A stretch of DNA of 64,000 nt from Polynucleobacter sp. MWH-UH35A (GCF_018687075.1 NZ_CP061285.1:1550001-1614000); one strand, 5' to 3'; counted from the stretch's first letter, positions 9,434 through 18,293 are shown. The notes: generated from the sequence alone by a model not told the origin. Numbers and translations: made by a program.

Positions 9434-9847
9434 CTACACCTTACGCGAAAGCACTCCACCAACAGACCCCGGTACGCCCCCCTCGCTATCATAGGTTGCG
9501 CTGGGAGCTTGCTGCGCTATAAATGATTGCATTGCAGCGCTTCGTTGCATCGCCAAGCGTATCAGATCACCATTAATTTGGTGGTTGACCGATGCTTCGT
9601 CTAGCAAAGACATTAAGCTTCTTCTTTGCTCTTCAGGGAATAATGCAATATCTGCTTTAAGTTTTTCTGCACCGCCAGGGTATTGATTAATTGCATCTAG
9701 AGCAGTATTGGTAAGATCTAGAGCGGTTGGCAAGCAATCCATGTCATTTGCCTCCAATGCACTCCGTAAGTCTAAAACGGCACTGGCAATTTTTTGCAAA
9801 AATGATTGCATCCCATCAAATGGCATTGATGGAATTTGTCCTGACAT
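9434..9847 (-). CDS. flgN: FlgN-like flagellar export chaperone
   Basis: A 137-aa mostly helical protein directly downstream of flgM, the usual place of FlgN, the chaperone for hook-filament junction proteins FlgK and FlgL. Sequence support is modest: two long helices (FLQKIASAVLDLRSALE and AINQYPGGAEKLKADIALF) and a third segment (NHQINGDLIRLAMQRSAAMQ) that fits the FlgN helical layout, followed by a Gly/Ser-rich tail. The call therefore rests mainly on operon position and size. Confidence 0.55.
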   Translation of the reverse strand: MSGQIPSMPFDGMQSFLQKIASAVLDLRSALEANDMDCLPTALDLTNTALDAINQYPGGAEKLKADIALFPEEQRRSLMSLLDEASVNHQINGDLIRLAMQRSAAMQSFIAQQAPSATYDSEGGVPGSVGGVLSRKV

Positions 9848-9885
9848 AAACTAGATTATTTGAATGCTAATAGCCGAAGCTTAGC

Positions 9886-10221
9886 TTAGGCTTGTTTTGG
9901 TTTTTGACCAATAGCGGCAACTACATCTTTTAACATTGCCTGAGAAATCTTCTTGTAATCAATTTTAAATTCGCCGTTTGCAACTTGATTTCGTAGTTTT
10001 TCAATCAACGCTTCATCAGTCACATTATTGGCTTTAGAGTCGCTTTGGACTTCGGCGAGCTTAGCAGTCAAGCTGATATCTAAATTTACCGCTGGACCAG
10101 CAACAGCATCTGCGGCAACTTTGTTTGGGCTAGAGTTAACTGAGGACGAGTTTGGACTGGAATTGGTTTTACCAACTCCTGAGTTTTGCGGAATTAATAC
10201 TCCACTCTCGTTAACTTTCAT
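9886..10221 (-). CDS. flgM: anti-sigma-28 factor FlgM
   Basis: A small secreted inhibitor that holds FliA inactive until the hook is complete. The 111-aa protein has the family's disordered Ser/Asn-rich N-terminal half (after MKVNESGVLIPQNSGVGKTN) and the C-terminal sigma-binding helices, here ALIEKLRNQVANGEFKIDY followed by KKISQAMLKDVVAAIG. A GAGG-type ribosome binding site lies just upstream of the ATG. It sits between flgA and flgN, and its target fliA lies about 1.2 kb away on the other strand. Confidence 0.9.
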   Translation of the reverse strand: MKVNESGVLIPQNSGVGKTNSSPNSSSVNSSPNKVAADAVAGPAVNLDISLTAKLAEVQSDSKANNVTDEALIEKLRNQVANGEFKIDYKKISQAMLKDVVAAIGQKPKQA

Positions 10222-10316
10222 CTCACTCTCCTCAGAACTGCAACCATTTTACTATTCTTGGCATTAGCCCAACGACTGATACCCTTAAACACCACTGTAA
10301 TACAAAAAAAGGCTGC

Positions 10317-11000
10317 CTACTCGAGCATAACCACTACAACAGATGGCCTCAATACTCGACCTTGCAAGACCTGACCATCAGCCAGTCGAACTCGGACCAT
10401 ATCACCGATCATTCCAGCCGTTTGAGCCACGCCCTCCCCGGAAACCTCAAAATCCTTACCTTTTAAGACAAGCCTTACAGGATCTCCTACCTTTACTACG
10501 GATGATTCCTTTAAATCGTTTAGTCCTACAGGAGAGCCCATTTGGAGGGAACGGCTTAAAACACGGTCATATGCATTTTTAGGGGTTCGAAGCACATCAT
10601 CAGGCAAAGTGCTGAGCTCCCCCTCAATCACTCGAATATCGCCAGGCTCAAGTTTTTGGCCGGCGGGAAGATATTGACTCGCCACAACATAATTACCAAA
10701 AACGCGAATATTAAAAGGAATATTAACCATCCAACCTGCCTTAGCGCAGCGAAGTTGAAGAACGGTTCTCCCCCATATGCGGGCGCCTGGTTGAGCACTA
10801 ATCTGAATAGAACCCCCAAGGCAGGCCGGTACAGTGACATTTGGGTCTACGAGCTCTAGCTGAACGCGCAAGCCATTAATAGCAGGGCTTGATTGCACAA
10901 AGCGGAAAATTTCTTTTTCCTGATCGGGCATCAGGGCAGCCAGCGCATTTGTGCCTAAAAAATAGGCAAAAATTAGGAAAGTGGCCCGCCAAAACATCAT
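10317..11000 (-). CDS. flgA: flagellar P-ring assembly chaperone FlgA
   Basis: Periplasmic chaperone for P-ring assembly. The hydrophobic N-terminus (MMFWRATFLIFAYFLGTNALA) is a signal peptide; the body ends with the SAF-type beta-clip domain (VASQYLPAGQKLEPGDIRVI, SLQMGSPVGLNDL, GEGVAQTAGMIGDMVRVR). The ATG at 11000 overlaps the stop of the upstream CheA-like gene in an ATGA arrangement and gives 227 aa; an in-frame upstream GTG/TTG-type extension is possible. The overlap ties flagellar basal-body assembly to the upstream Che-like genes by translational coupling. Confidence 0.92.
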   Translation of the reverse strand: MMFWRATFLIFAYFLGTNALAALMPDQEKEIFRFVQSSPAINGLRVQLELVDPNVTVPACLGGSIQISAQPGARIWGRTVLQLRCAKAGWMVNIPFNIRVFGNYVVASQYLPAGQKLEPGDIRVIEGELSTLPDDVLRTPKNAYDRVLSRSLQMGSPVGLNDLKESSVVKVGDPVRLVLKGKDFEVSGEGVAQTAGMIGDMVRVRLADGQVLQGRVLRPSVVVVMLE

Positions 11001-12595
11001 CGAGAGTGCCGGTCCAAAGCGATCCAAGAGTACACATTATTAGCGCCGTCCAACGCCACCCCTGCCATCCAATATGGACGCTCTAGAGAAGATGGCAAAT
11101 TTTGGTGCACATTCATATTTTGCACGCCTAAAAACTCATGGGCATGAATCATATAGTCCTGATTTCCCACACGGATGAAAATACTTCTGGCGGGATGAAT
11201 GATTTCGCCCAAAAAATCGATTGTTGACTCTACTGCCTTAGTTAGCGGCTCTTCGCCAAGATACTGAATGGCAGAAACAGCATATTGCTCACCGTGTCTA
11301 GTGAAATAGGCCATCGGCATCCGCAACAAGCTTGATGGGCAAGATAAACGCACGCCATCATAGTGGACCTCCAAAGATCCACCGATTTCCGCCATCATGC
11401 TACTTACAGCTAATAAATGCTCATTCGAGAGAGTTACATGATCCAAATCGATAAAAATCATGAGCTCTTGTTGAACCGCAAAAATACTAGGACATGGGGG
11501 CAAAATACTCAAAATCGTCAGAAGTTGCTGAGCAATATCTGGATCAGCATAAACTTCATCAATCAATAGTTCATCAGTGAGATTTTCAAAAATATGCCTT
11601 AACGATTGCTGACCTGAACGTACCAACTCATCCTGTTCGCGACCAAGCAAGAAATCAACTTCAGCACCGCTCCAGCTATCTACCTTACCTACAAGGCTGC
11701 GGGCTTTTTGCATTCGGTTCAAGTTGCTGACTCTATCTAATGTGAAATGCTTATCGAGATAACGCGCCCTACTAGAGTACTCAAAAGAGCTATCCCGATC
11801 AATCGGCTTTGCCAAACTCTCAGGCAATGAGAATGGCTTAGGCTCTGGCGGCGTAAACAGCACTGGCGGAGATTCTTTTCTCGGTGCAAATAACTGACTT
11901 AATTCATTAACAGCCCGATCTAATGTTTGCTCAAGGGCCTGCTCGCGAGAGACTGGCACATCATGATTAGAAATTCTTGCTTGAGCTAATGCATCCACAT
12001 CATTTTGCACTTCATCAGCGGAACTCTTTTTTGACTGCAACCCTTGGAAAAGTTCAGAAGAAAATTCTTGGTTTGGGAATGCATCTTCAATTACATCATC
12101 AACTGAAGATACTTTTTCATTCATACTCAAAACGGTTTCATCCGCAACCTGTTCCTCAGTCCGCACCCTATCCTCAACCTGCTGAGGCGCTAGATTAACT
12201 AATATGGACTCTTGAGAGATTGGTGCGCCTACCTTTAATTGTTCTAATTTTTTTGCAAAACTGGATTTAGCTTCTTGGAGCAATGTGCTACTAACATCTT
12301 CATGCGACGAATCTGCTGGATGAATAAGTGCCACCCCAGCATTGGTTAGCGCAATAAAGTCATTCACCAAAAGGAAAGATTGCGGTTTGCTTTCTTTTAT
12401 CTGATTCGCAAGCTCTTGAGCAAAACCAGACAAATCTTCTAAACCAGCACCATCTAAGGCGTTGGCCAAATCGATGCAATGGATAATAATTGCCTCTGCT
12501 TTTGGAGGTTCCGCCGTCCTTTTTGGCATTGAAGACAGTAGACCTTCGATAGCACGATCAATATCTACTAAAAAAAGGGGTTTTTCTTCAGCCAT
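10997..12595 (-). CDS. degenerate CheA/ChpA-like protein, ATP site lost
   Basis: A 532-aa soluble protein. The N-terminus (about residues 40-75, with IIHCIDLANALDGAGLEDL) resembles a histidine phosphotransfer helix but lacks the HxxKG context. A long acidic Gln/Glu-rich linker follows. Residues of about 330-445 run parallel to the C-terminal half of a CheA kinase domain: LRHIFENLTDELL in place of the N box, then IGGSLEVHYDGVRLSCPSS and a CheW-like strand set GEQYAVSAIQYLG. The glycine-rich DxGxG and GxGT nucleotide-binding motifs are absent, so kinase activity is unlikely. It follows the CheW-like and PilJ-like genes in pilI-pilJ-chpA order. The assignment is inferred from sequence pattern and gene order; an unrelated coiled scaffold remains possible. 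Confidence 0.5.
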   Translation of the reverse strand: MAEEKPLFLVDIDRAIEGLLSSMPKRTAEPPKAEAIIIHCIDLANALDGAGLEDLSGFAQELANQIKESKPQSFLLVNDFIALTNAGVALIHPADSSHEDVSSTLLQEAKSSFAKKLEQLKVGAPISQESILVNLAPQQVEDRVRTEEQVADETVLSMNEKVSSVDDVIEDAFPNQEFSSELFQGLQSKKSSADEVQNDVDALAQARISNHDVPVSREQALEQTLDRAVNELSQLFAPRKESPPVLFTPPEPKPFSLPESLAKPIDRDSSFEYSSRARYLDKHFTLDRVSNLNRMQKARSLVGKVDSWSGAEVDFLLGREQDELVRSGQQSLRHIFENLTDELLIDEVYADPDIAQQLLTILSILPPCPSIFAVQQELMIFIDLDHVTLSNEHLLAVSSMMAEIGGSLEVHYDGVRLSCPSSLLRMPMAYFTRHGEQYAVSAIQYLGEEPLTKAVESTIDFLGEIIHPARSIFIRVGNQDYMIHAHEFLGVQNMNVHQNLPSSLERPYWMAGVALDGANNVYSWIALDRHSR

Positions 12596-12627
12596 AGGAC
12601 GTTAGGTCGGGTGGTTGTTCAATTCAA

Positions 12628-14634
12628 TCAAACGTTGATTTCGCGCTTAAGCTCAATAAAAGCTTGACTCAATCCATCAAATTCGCCTTGCCACAAATCA
12701 AGGTCACGCATCACTTGCTTGACATCCATATTTAAAAGCTCGACAACCTCTGGAGATATTTGAGGGGAAGTAGTCTGAGCATCGCCGACTTGGTTAAGTG
12801 CCTGGGATAATGAAGCTCGCATTTTAGATACCGTTGATTCAATTCGCTCAACTAATAGGTTTAACTGCTCAGTCTCTAGCGCCAACTGTTTACTAGAGTG
12901 ATTATCCAAAATGGCTAAATACAACCGAACGCCCTGCTGCTTAAGTGCATAAAACGCATCCTGCAACTGATCAAGAGGGCCGCCACGATTGGTGCCAACG
13001 CCTGCATCAAGAGATCCTGAGGATGACTCTGAATATCCAAAACGCATTTGGGCACTTTTATCCTGCAAGGTGCTCACTGAGTGACGCAGCTTAATCCCCA
13101 CTTGGCCAAGAACTTTCATGCGGGCTTCGATACCCACCACTTTTTCTCTTAAATCCTGACTTAATTCAGTGATGACATTGACTACCGTTTTTAACTCACT
13201 CCTGCCGGCAGCGGCGAGCTCATCTTGATCATTACTGATATTAGAGTTGGATACAGTGGATAACGGGGGCTCTGATTTTTCTTCAGGCTCCTTAACGCTG
13301 CTTGGCTCAGATTTGCTTAAAGTCAAATCAATAGAGCCCAGAAGGTCATCGGCCGCGGTAGCCATCTTCGTAATACGTTGATCTTGAATTGATGTATGTC
13401 GGCTATTTTTAAACCACATTCCTCCACCAAGTCCGACACCAAATAAACCGATAATACTAAGCAATGACAATCCTAAGAACCCGCCAGCTGTATTAAAGTC
13501 AAACAAGCGCAAGCCCTTAGAATTCTTTAAAGCTACAATCCGCAGAGCCTCGTGATCTGAAGCAAAGTCACGCACAATCTGAATATTACTAACATACAAC
13601 TTTAGCGCAGCAGCACTTTCTTGGGGTAACTTTGTATGCCATGGACTTTGATGAACTTTAGGCATTACTTGAGTGATGCTTAATGTTGACTTACCAGAAG
13701 TTTTTTTGCCTGCCTCAATTTCGATTAATACTTTTTGATCTATTACCGCGCCAAGTGCTTTTTGCAATGCAGTGGAAGCAGAAGCGCTCGTAATATTCTT
13801 TTGCCAGACCGTATTTGCTTTCGCAAATTCAGCCAAGCTCTCAGCATATTTTCTCGCTGGAGAATCGGCAGCGATTTTATCTAGGTCCAAAGGACCTTTT
13901 GCAGAAATTAGTAGCTCTGCTGATTTGGCCAGAATATCCAATCCTGCCAGACTTTTCTCTTGCGCCAATACAATCGCAATCGATTGCTCGGCTGTTTTGG
14001 CTCCAACTAAAATATCTTGAATGTCTTCCGCCTTTGCAGACTTTTGGTCAGGAGCCTGTGAATTCGCAGCAAGGTCGTCGCTCGCAGATTCAGCATACTT
14101 ATCTGGTTTACCAAATAAGATATTCATAATCTTGGAATCTAGCTTTTGGAAAAAAGCTAAGGCCGGATTATCCGATAATGGCGCAGCTCCAGAGCCTTCT
14201 TCAGATGAGCCCTTGCTTGCACCCTGGAGTTTACTGGCACCCGACATTGATGTCGTCTTTTGAATTGCCGAGGAAGATGTGGTGGTATTAGGTGCAGCGT
14301 TAGAACTGGCAGTATCAACCGCAGGAGCTTTCACATCATCCGTCATTGATCTTAATAAACGATCTGCCTTCTTTAAGTTGTTAAAAAATTCAGAATCTAA
14401 AGTATGGGTGCCAGAAACTTGTTGTTGCAGATCCTTGAGAGCAGGAATGAGGCGTAAGACCTCAATTTGCTCGATATCAATCGCTTGCAGATATCGGCCA
14501 TCACCCAACCAACTGCGCGCCGTTAAAAATGCACCAACGCTCGAGAGTATTGCAATCGAAAATGCAATGATAGCCAACCACTGCCAGGGCTTAGTCGAGT
14601 GCTGAAAGACGTGATTCTTATAAATTTTGCGCAT
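12628..14634 (-). CDS. PilJ-like receptor protein without classical signalling hairpin
   Basis: A 668-aa membrane protein. TM1 lies at about residues 18-40 and TM2 at about 381-408, enclosing a large periplasmic part with a Ser/Ala-rich low-complexity stretch (about 105-150). The segment after TM1 (DGRYLQAIDIEQIEVLRLIP and then FFNNLKKADRLLRSM) resembles the PilJ sensory helix pattern. The cytoplasmic part (about 410-668) is helical but lacks the near-invariant receptor hairpin around NLLALNAAIEAARAGE. It lies between the CheW-like and CheA-like genes, where PilJ sits in Pil-Chp clusters. I infer a diverged array receptor or scaffold. Confidence 0.5.
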   Translation of the reverse strand: MRKIYKNHVFQHSTKPWQWLAIIAFSIAILSSVGAFLTARSWLGDGRYLQAIDIEQIEVLRLIPALKDLQQQVSGTHTLDSEFFNNLKKADRLLRSMTDDVKAPAVDTASSNAAPNTTTSSSAIQKTTSMSGASKLQGASKGSSEEGSGAAPLSDNPALAFFQKLDSKIMNILFGKPDKYAESASDDLAANSQAPDQKSAKAEDIQDILVGAKTAEQSIAIVLAQEKSLAGLDILAKSAELLISAKGPLDLDKIAADSPARKYAESLAEFAKANTVWQKNITSASASTALQKALGAVIDQKVLIEIEAGKKTSGKSTLSITQVMPKVHQSPWHTKLPQESAAALKLYVSNIQIVRDFASDHEALRIVALKNSKGLRLFDFNTAGGFLGLSLLSIIGLFGVGLGGGMWFKNSRHTSIQDQRITKMATAADDLLGSIDLTLSKSEPSSVKEPEEKSEPPLSTVSNSNISNDQDELAAAGRSELKTVVNVITELSQDLREKVVGIEARMKVLGQVGIKLRHSVSTLQDKSAQMRFGYSESSSGSLDAGVGTNRGGPLDQLQDAFYALKQQGVRLYLAILDNHSSKQLALETEQLNLLVERIESTVSKMRASLSQALNQVGDAQTTSPQISPEVVELLNMDVKQVMRDLDLWQGEFDGLSQAFIELKREINV

Positions 14635-14677
14635 AATGATTGTCTAACTATAAGGTCTAGCCGTTAGTCCGGCAACT

Positions 14678-15085
14678 TTATAAAACCTCTACTAAATAAA
14701 AATCGGATCCGTTGTACTGCAGAAATGGTGATTCAAGAGCAACAGCACAGTGAAATGGCCCGACAATATTGTTAACCCTAAAACCAAGACCCCTACCTAA
14801 ACCATCTTTGAGAACAACAATCCAGGGCGCATGATCACGTTTAAGTACTTGTTGCCAGGGAACGGCACTTTCGATACCGCGACCCGCTTTAAGCAACTGA
14901 AAATGATTGCGCAGATAAACCGGTTCCCCATCATGAACCACAACACCACTGATTTTCAACTCTTTAATAGATTGCTCTGGTTCAGAGTGCAGAAAAACGG
15001 TATGTACTTGAGATGCAGGTAAAGCATAACGCTCGCTATTGATACGCAAACCTAGCCAATAATCTTGGTTTTCTAGGGAGTTCAT
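14678..15085 (-). CDS. CheW/PilI-like adaptor protein
   Basis: A 135-aa protein with the CheW beta-barrel pattern: YWLGLRINSERYALPASQVH at the N-terminus (adaptor strands 1-2), a central GVVVHDGEPVYLRNHFQLLK like the G-x-x-x-x-x-G-x-x-P-x-x-D/N-L segment, and GLGFRVNNIVGPF resembling the strand pair with the V-D-x-V motif. CheW proteins couple receptors to CheA. It is shorter than most CheW proteins. Its start overlaps the stop of the PDZ gene (ATGA), indicating coupled translation. No CheY, CheR, CheB or CheZ gene is nearby. Confidence 0.6.
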   Translation of the reverse strand: MNSLENQDYWLGLRINSERYALPASQVHTVFLHSEPEQSIKELKISGVVVHDGEPVYLRNHFQLLKAGRGIESAVPWQQVLKRDHAPWIVVLKDGLGRGLGFRVNNIVGPFHCAVALESPFLQYNGSDFYLVEVL

Positions 15086-16110
15086 GACTTTTTACCTACA
15101 GCTCGGCGTTGATACCAGAACAAAGTCAAAGCAATCAAGAAAATAATCAAGCTACATACAAAACCAACAATCGCATCACCCATGCCCGTTAAATAGAAAG
15201 CGTTTTTATTTTCTATTTTTCTCCTTTGGGAGAAGTAGCTATCAATTGCCTCAAGCACTTTTTTATGCTGCCAATTCAACACATCTTTTGTTTGAATCTT
15301 GGCTGAAGATGGACCCGCCGAGTCAACCACACCCTTAGCAATTAAGTTGAGGCGCTTGGCATTTTGCATCAGATTATTAGCAGCCTCAGTCCGCCAATCA
15401 ACAGAGATTGCTGGAAGCATTTCACGGCGATACTGATCAGCCATGCGCTTACTATCACGCTCAGTTAGATAAATTGCCTCAGGCGGGACGGCAAACTTGA
15501 TGCCGCCATTGCTTTCTGTGATGGGACCCTTAGCGGCATTTTTTAGCACTACCGATACAGTGCCCTGCTTACCCCGAAGCAGCTTAAGGCCAATCTCCTG
15601 GGAAAGCTTCTCATTTAAAGCCTGGTAGTACCCCATGACTGATTCGATCTTGTTAGAACCGACATAGAACACAAGATCACCAGACTTCACGCCAGCTATC
15701 TCTGCAGGTGATCCTGGCTCAACCGACTCCACAGTTGGCAGAGTCACCGTCAATATAGGCCCAGAGCGCTTATTTTCAAACTCTGCAAAATACTGAAATG
15801 CACGATTCACGGCATCGTCTAAGCTAACAGCTACGATCGCATCGTCAGCCAACTTGGGAATATCACTTGGCTTCAATCGGCGCGTATTTAGAGTTGAATT
15901 ATTAAGACGAAAATCTATTGCCTGATAACTGACAAACTCCTCAATATTGGGCATAACAACTTTTAGGCTCTTTAAATCAGAAGATGAGCTCGATAATTCA
16001 CCCGCAGCAGTCAATAAAGCAGCTAAAGAAAAAACGAATAAGAGACTCGAAAAAGCCAAAAACCAAAAGTAAATACCTTTTCGAGTTCGGGGAAAGTTAA
16101 TTTTAAGCAC
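15082..16110 (-). CDS. two-TM PDZ-domain protein
   Basis: A 342-aa protein anchored at both ends: TM1 about residues 13-36 and TM2 about 312-334, with a short basic cytoplasmic tail. The periplasmic part carries a PDZ domain at about 125-200 (VESVEPGSPAEIAGVKSGDL, then VMGYYQALNEKL). There is no serine-protease domain, so it should bind a peptide or C-terminus rather than cleave. It lies 6 bases after the 269-aa gene and overlaps the CheW-like gene. I know no flagellar or chemotaxis protein of this layout; presenting a periplasmic ligand to the PilJ-like protein is an inference. Confidence 0.8.
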   Translation of the reverse strand: MLKINFPRTRKGIYFWFLAFSSLLFVFSLAALLTAAGELSSSSSDLKSLKVVMPNIEEFVSYQAIDFRLNNSTLNTRRLKPSDIPKLADDAIVAVSLDDAVNRAFQYFAEFENKRSGPILTVTLPTVESVEPGSPAEIAGVKSGDLVFYVGSNKIESVMGYYQALNEKLSQEIGLKLLRGKQGTVSVVLKNAAKGPITESNGGIKFAVPPEAIYLTERDSKRMADQYRREMLPAISVDWRTEAANNLMQNAKRLNLIAKGVVDSAGPSSAKIQTKDVLNWQHKKVLEAIDSYFSQRRKIENKNAFYLTGMGDAIVGFVCSLIIFLIALTLFWYQRRAVGKKS

Positions 16111-16116
16111 GTTTAT

Positions 16117-16926
16117 TTACTTTTTCTTTGCTGCTACATCAGCCTTAGTGGTAGCCAACTTATTGCCGCCTTGACTCAATATGAATCGCTGTTTTAATAG
16201 CTCGACCTCACGATGTTCGGCCATCAACTGAACTTCTGTTTTACGCTTATCCATCAATAAGCGGCAACTAGCAATATCATCAACCCACTCGCCCGCTTTC
16301 ATTTCTATGATTGCTGACTCCAAGATATCCCTGCCATTTGTCTCATTGGCTTTAATACGCACAACAAATAAACGAATATCATCTACGTCGCGCAATGTAA
16401 GCTCAACAAAGTAAGTCCTAGCAAATCGATGATTGATTGCAGTGAGCTTGTAGGGATAGTTGTGCAATGTGAAGTAAATTTCAGTGCCATCGTCTAACGG
16501 CATCGGCTCCACTTTTAATTCAGTAATTCCAGCCTGAGCATGCCATTCAAGATCAGTCTGCTGAGCTTCTAAACTCTTTTTTGGGAATGCCCTTGTTTCA
16601 AAGTAAATTTGATAGAGCGTTTCAGGTAAATGCCTTTCCTTTGCTAAATTTTTTAAAACTTCAGCAGTCGATGTAATTCTGAGCCGCTCAGCCATTAAAT
16701 CCAACTTCATGTTGGCTATTTTTTGATTAATCACCTCTTCAAGTTGATGTGTTTTTTGCAAGCTAGCAACCATCACAGGTTCAACAGGTTTAGCCTGCTG
16801 ACCTTTAACCTCATCTACAACTTTCCCATAAAAATCTCGAATAAAAAAATAAATCAAAGCAATGAACATGAGAAAGCTCACGACAATGATTAATTTTCCA
16901 GTGGTAAATGAGGCAAAAAAATTCAT
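16117..16926 (-). CDS. unknown single-TM protein of the flagellar/Che-like operon
   Basis: I do not recognise a family. The 269-aa protein starts with one membrane segment (about residues 10-28, TTGKLIIVVSFLMFIALIYF) and continues as a soluble alpha/beta domain. A helical stretch follows the membrane (residues about 45-100); the second half alternates strands (GTEIYFTLHNYPYKLTAIN, YFVELTLRDVDDIRLFVVRI) with acidic and basic residues, and the tail is Lys-rich. It sits between the PilZ and PDZ genes with gaps of 44 and 6 bases, so it is probably part of the same machinery. Confidence 0.75.
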   Translation of the reverse strand: MNFFASFTTGKLIIVVSFLMFIALIYFFIRDFYGKVVDEVKGQQAKPVEPVMVASLQKTHQLEEVINQKIANMKLDLMAERLRITSTAEVLKNLAKERHLPETLYQIYFETRAFPKKSLEAQQTDLEWHAQAGITELKVEPMPLDDGTEIYFTLHNYPYKLTAINHRFARTYFVELTLRDVDDIRLFVVRIKANETNGRDILESAIIEMKAGEWVDDIASCRLLMDKRKTEVQLMAEHREVELLKQRFILSQGGNKLATTKADVAAKKK

Positions 16927-16970
16927 ATTGAATTTATATCCTTGAGCCTGACAACACTTTATCTAAGGCG

Positions 16971-17729
16971 TTACTCATACCAAGAAGCACCTAAATACCA
17001 ACGATTTAAGCGACCTTGAACGCGAGCATTCTCAATTGCACTGCGAGTGCTTTCAAATTCTTTGAGTGCTAGTTTTTTTGGCTCATATAACTCACAACCC
17101 GCACGAATACGATCTATGTCCGCACCTGGACGAACATTTTTAATTACCAAATCAATTGTTGTGGAACGGGACCGTAGACGCTCGAAATAGCCTGAGTGCC
17201 AATAGCGACCAACCTCCACCTCAGTCGCTCCCAAACGAATGTCAAGCAATATCCCATGATCAGAAATATCAATTACCTTGGTAAGCAATTCTTGACCAGC
17301 ACCAAGGCAGAGAACAAAATTTAGGTCCTCATCTGCAGGCCCTGGAGTTCTAAACTCCTTGCGGCGCTGAATCAGTATTAAATCTAATGGCAGGGGGCAA
17401 ACTAAATTACCGTCCTCATTCAACCTTAGGCTTGCAGCTAAAAATTGCATCTTCCCGCTTTCGCCGCAAAGCACCAAAATTCGCTGTCCGCCGATTAAAC
17501 TTGTAAAGCCACCTTCAGGCTTAATTTCTGGTTGCATTACCACTAGCCCCTGGCGAATTTCCATAAGACTGACAGGCAACGCTGTTCCGCTTCCATCAAT
17601 TGAGTAGAGTCCAGCTAATGGCTTTCTACCCAATTCGCGCTCGATAGTCTTTGCAATCGCACGAGGCTCTACATGAAATTTTGGCTCAATTTTTTGGAGC
17701 CCTTCGGGAGGAAAAATATTAAATCTCAT
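16971..17729 (-). CDS. ycgR: YcgR-type PilZ c-di-GMP effector
   Basis: A 252-aa protein with a YcgR-like N-terminal barrel followed by a PilZ domain. Both c-di-GMP binding motifs are present: RxxxR within QRRKEFR near residue 123 and D-x-S-x-x-G as DISDHG near residue 153. YcgR binds the flagellar motor and slows rotation when c-di-GMP is high. Here it is the first gene of the operon that ends in flgA-flgM-flgN, and a diguanylate cyclase gene lies 3 kb away. It is followed at 44 bases by the 269-aa membrane protein gene. Confidence 0.85.
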   Translation of the reverse strand: MRFNIFPPEGLQKIEPKFHVEPRAIAKTIERELGRKPLAGLYSIDGSGTALPVSLMEIRQGLVVMQPEIKPEGGFTSLIGGQRILVLCGESGKMQFLAASLRLNEDGNLVCPLPLDLILIQRRKEFRTPGPADEDLNFVLCLGAGQELLTKVIDISDHGILLDIRLGATEVEVGRYWHSGYFERLRSRSTTIDLVIKNVRPGADIDRIRAGCELYEPKKLALKEFESTRSAIENARVQGRLNRWYLGASWYE

Positions 17730-17738
17730 AGTAGTAAA

Positions 17739-18188
17739 TTAAGAACCGCAAACTTGGGTGTAGATGATGGCTAAGGGCGTTCCCTCTGGAACGGGGTCGT
17801 CATTTAATTCAAAACCGGTCTCCGTTTGCAAGCTAGGCTTTCCCATAGCATTTGGCTCGGCATAATTAACAGTCGCTAAAGTTGAATAGGTATTGCGCAT
17901 GCAATTGAATAATATGTTTCGACGAATCGATTGAATTCGTTCTGAGGCAACCCGTTGATCTTGCTTGCGGTTGGTAATAATCCAAACCTTCTTCCAATCT
18001 GGTGGCAAGGCTTTGATGGAGCTCTTATAGTAGGAAATTCCGATTTGGCGACCATCCAAAATCGTAACCAAATCATCATTTAGTTGAGCGAAAGCAAATC
18101 CGCTACCAAAAGTAGCAGAAAGGATAAAAAAGGAGGTTTTTTGGAAAAGGGAGCAACCCATGCATGGAACCCACATTAAATGGGCCAT
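17739..18188 (-). CDS. secreted surface-adhesin E-like protein
   Basis: A 149-aa secreted protein. The hydrophobic N-terminus ends FGSGFAFA before QLNDD, a type I signal peptide. The mature part fits the Adhesin_E pattern: Y-x-x-S-S-I (ISYYKSSIKALP), a W-I-x-T-N strand (KKVWIITNRKQDQ), a central Cys after SIRRNILFNC, and a C-terminal Cys pair partner (IIYTQVCGS) after a proline-led PVPEGTP. I infer one disulfide and an envelope or surface location. The start may instead be the later ATG at 18161 (MGCSLFQ). It precedes ycgR by 9 bases, so the two may be co-transcribed. Confidence 0.65.
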   Translation of the reverse strand: MAHLMWVPCMGCSLFQKTSFFILSATFGSGFAFAQLNDDLVTILDGRQIGISYYKSSIKALPPDWKKVWIITNRKQDQRVASERIQSIRRNILFNCMRNTYSTLATVNYAEPNAMGKPSLQTETGFELNDDPVPEGTPLAIIYTQVCGS

Positions 18189-18293
18189 TATACGGATTTC
18201 CTAAATTCCAGCCCCTAGGAATACCTTCAAAAACACCGAAAAAAATTTAGCAAAATCATCTTGCTAACTCACTATCGCCAAAGCCGGCTAAGC

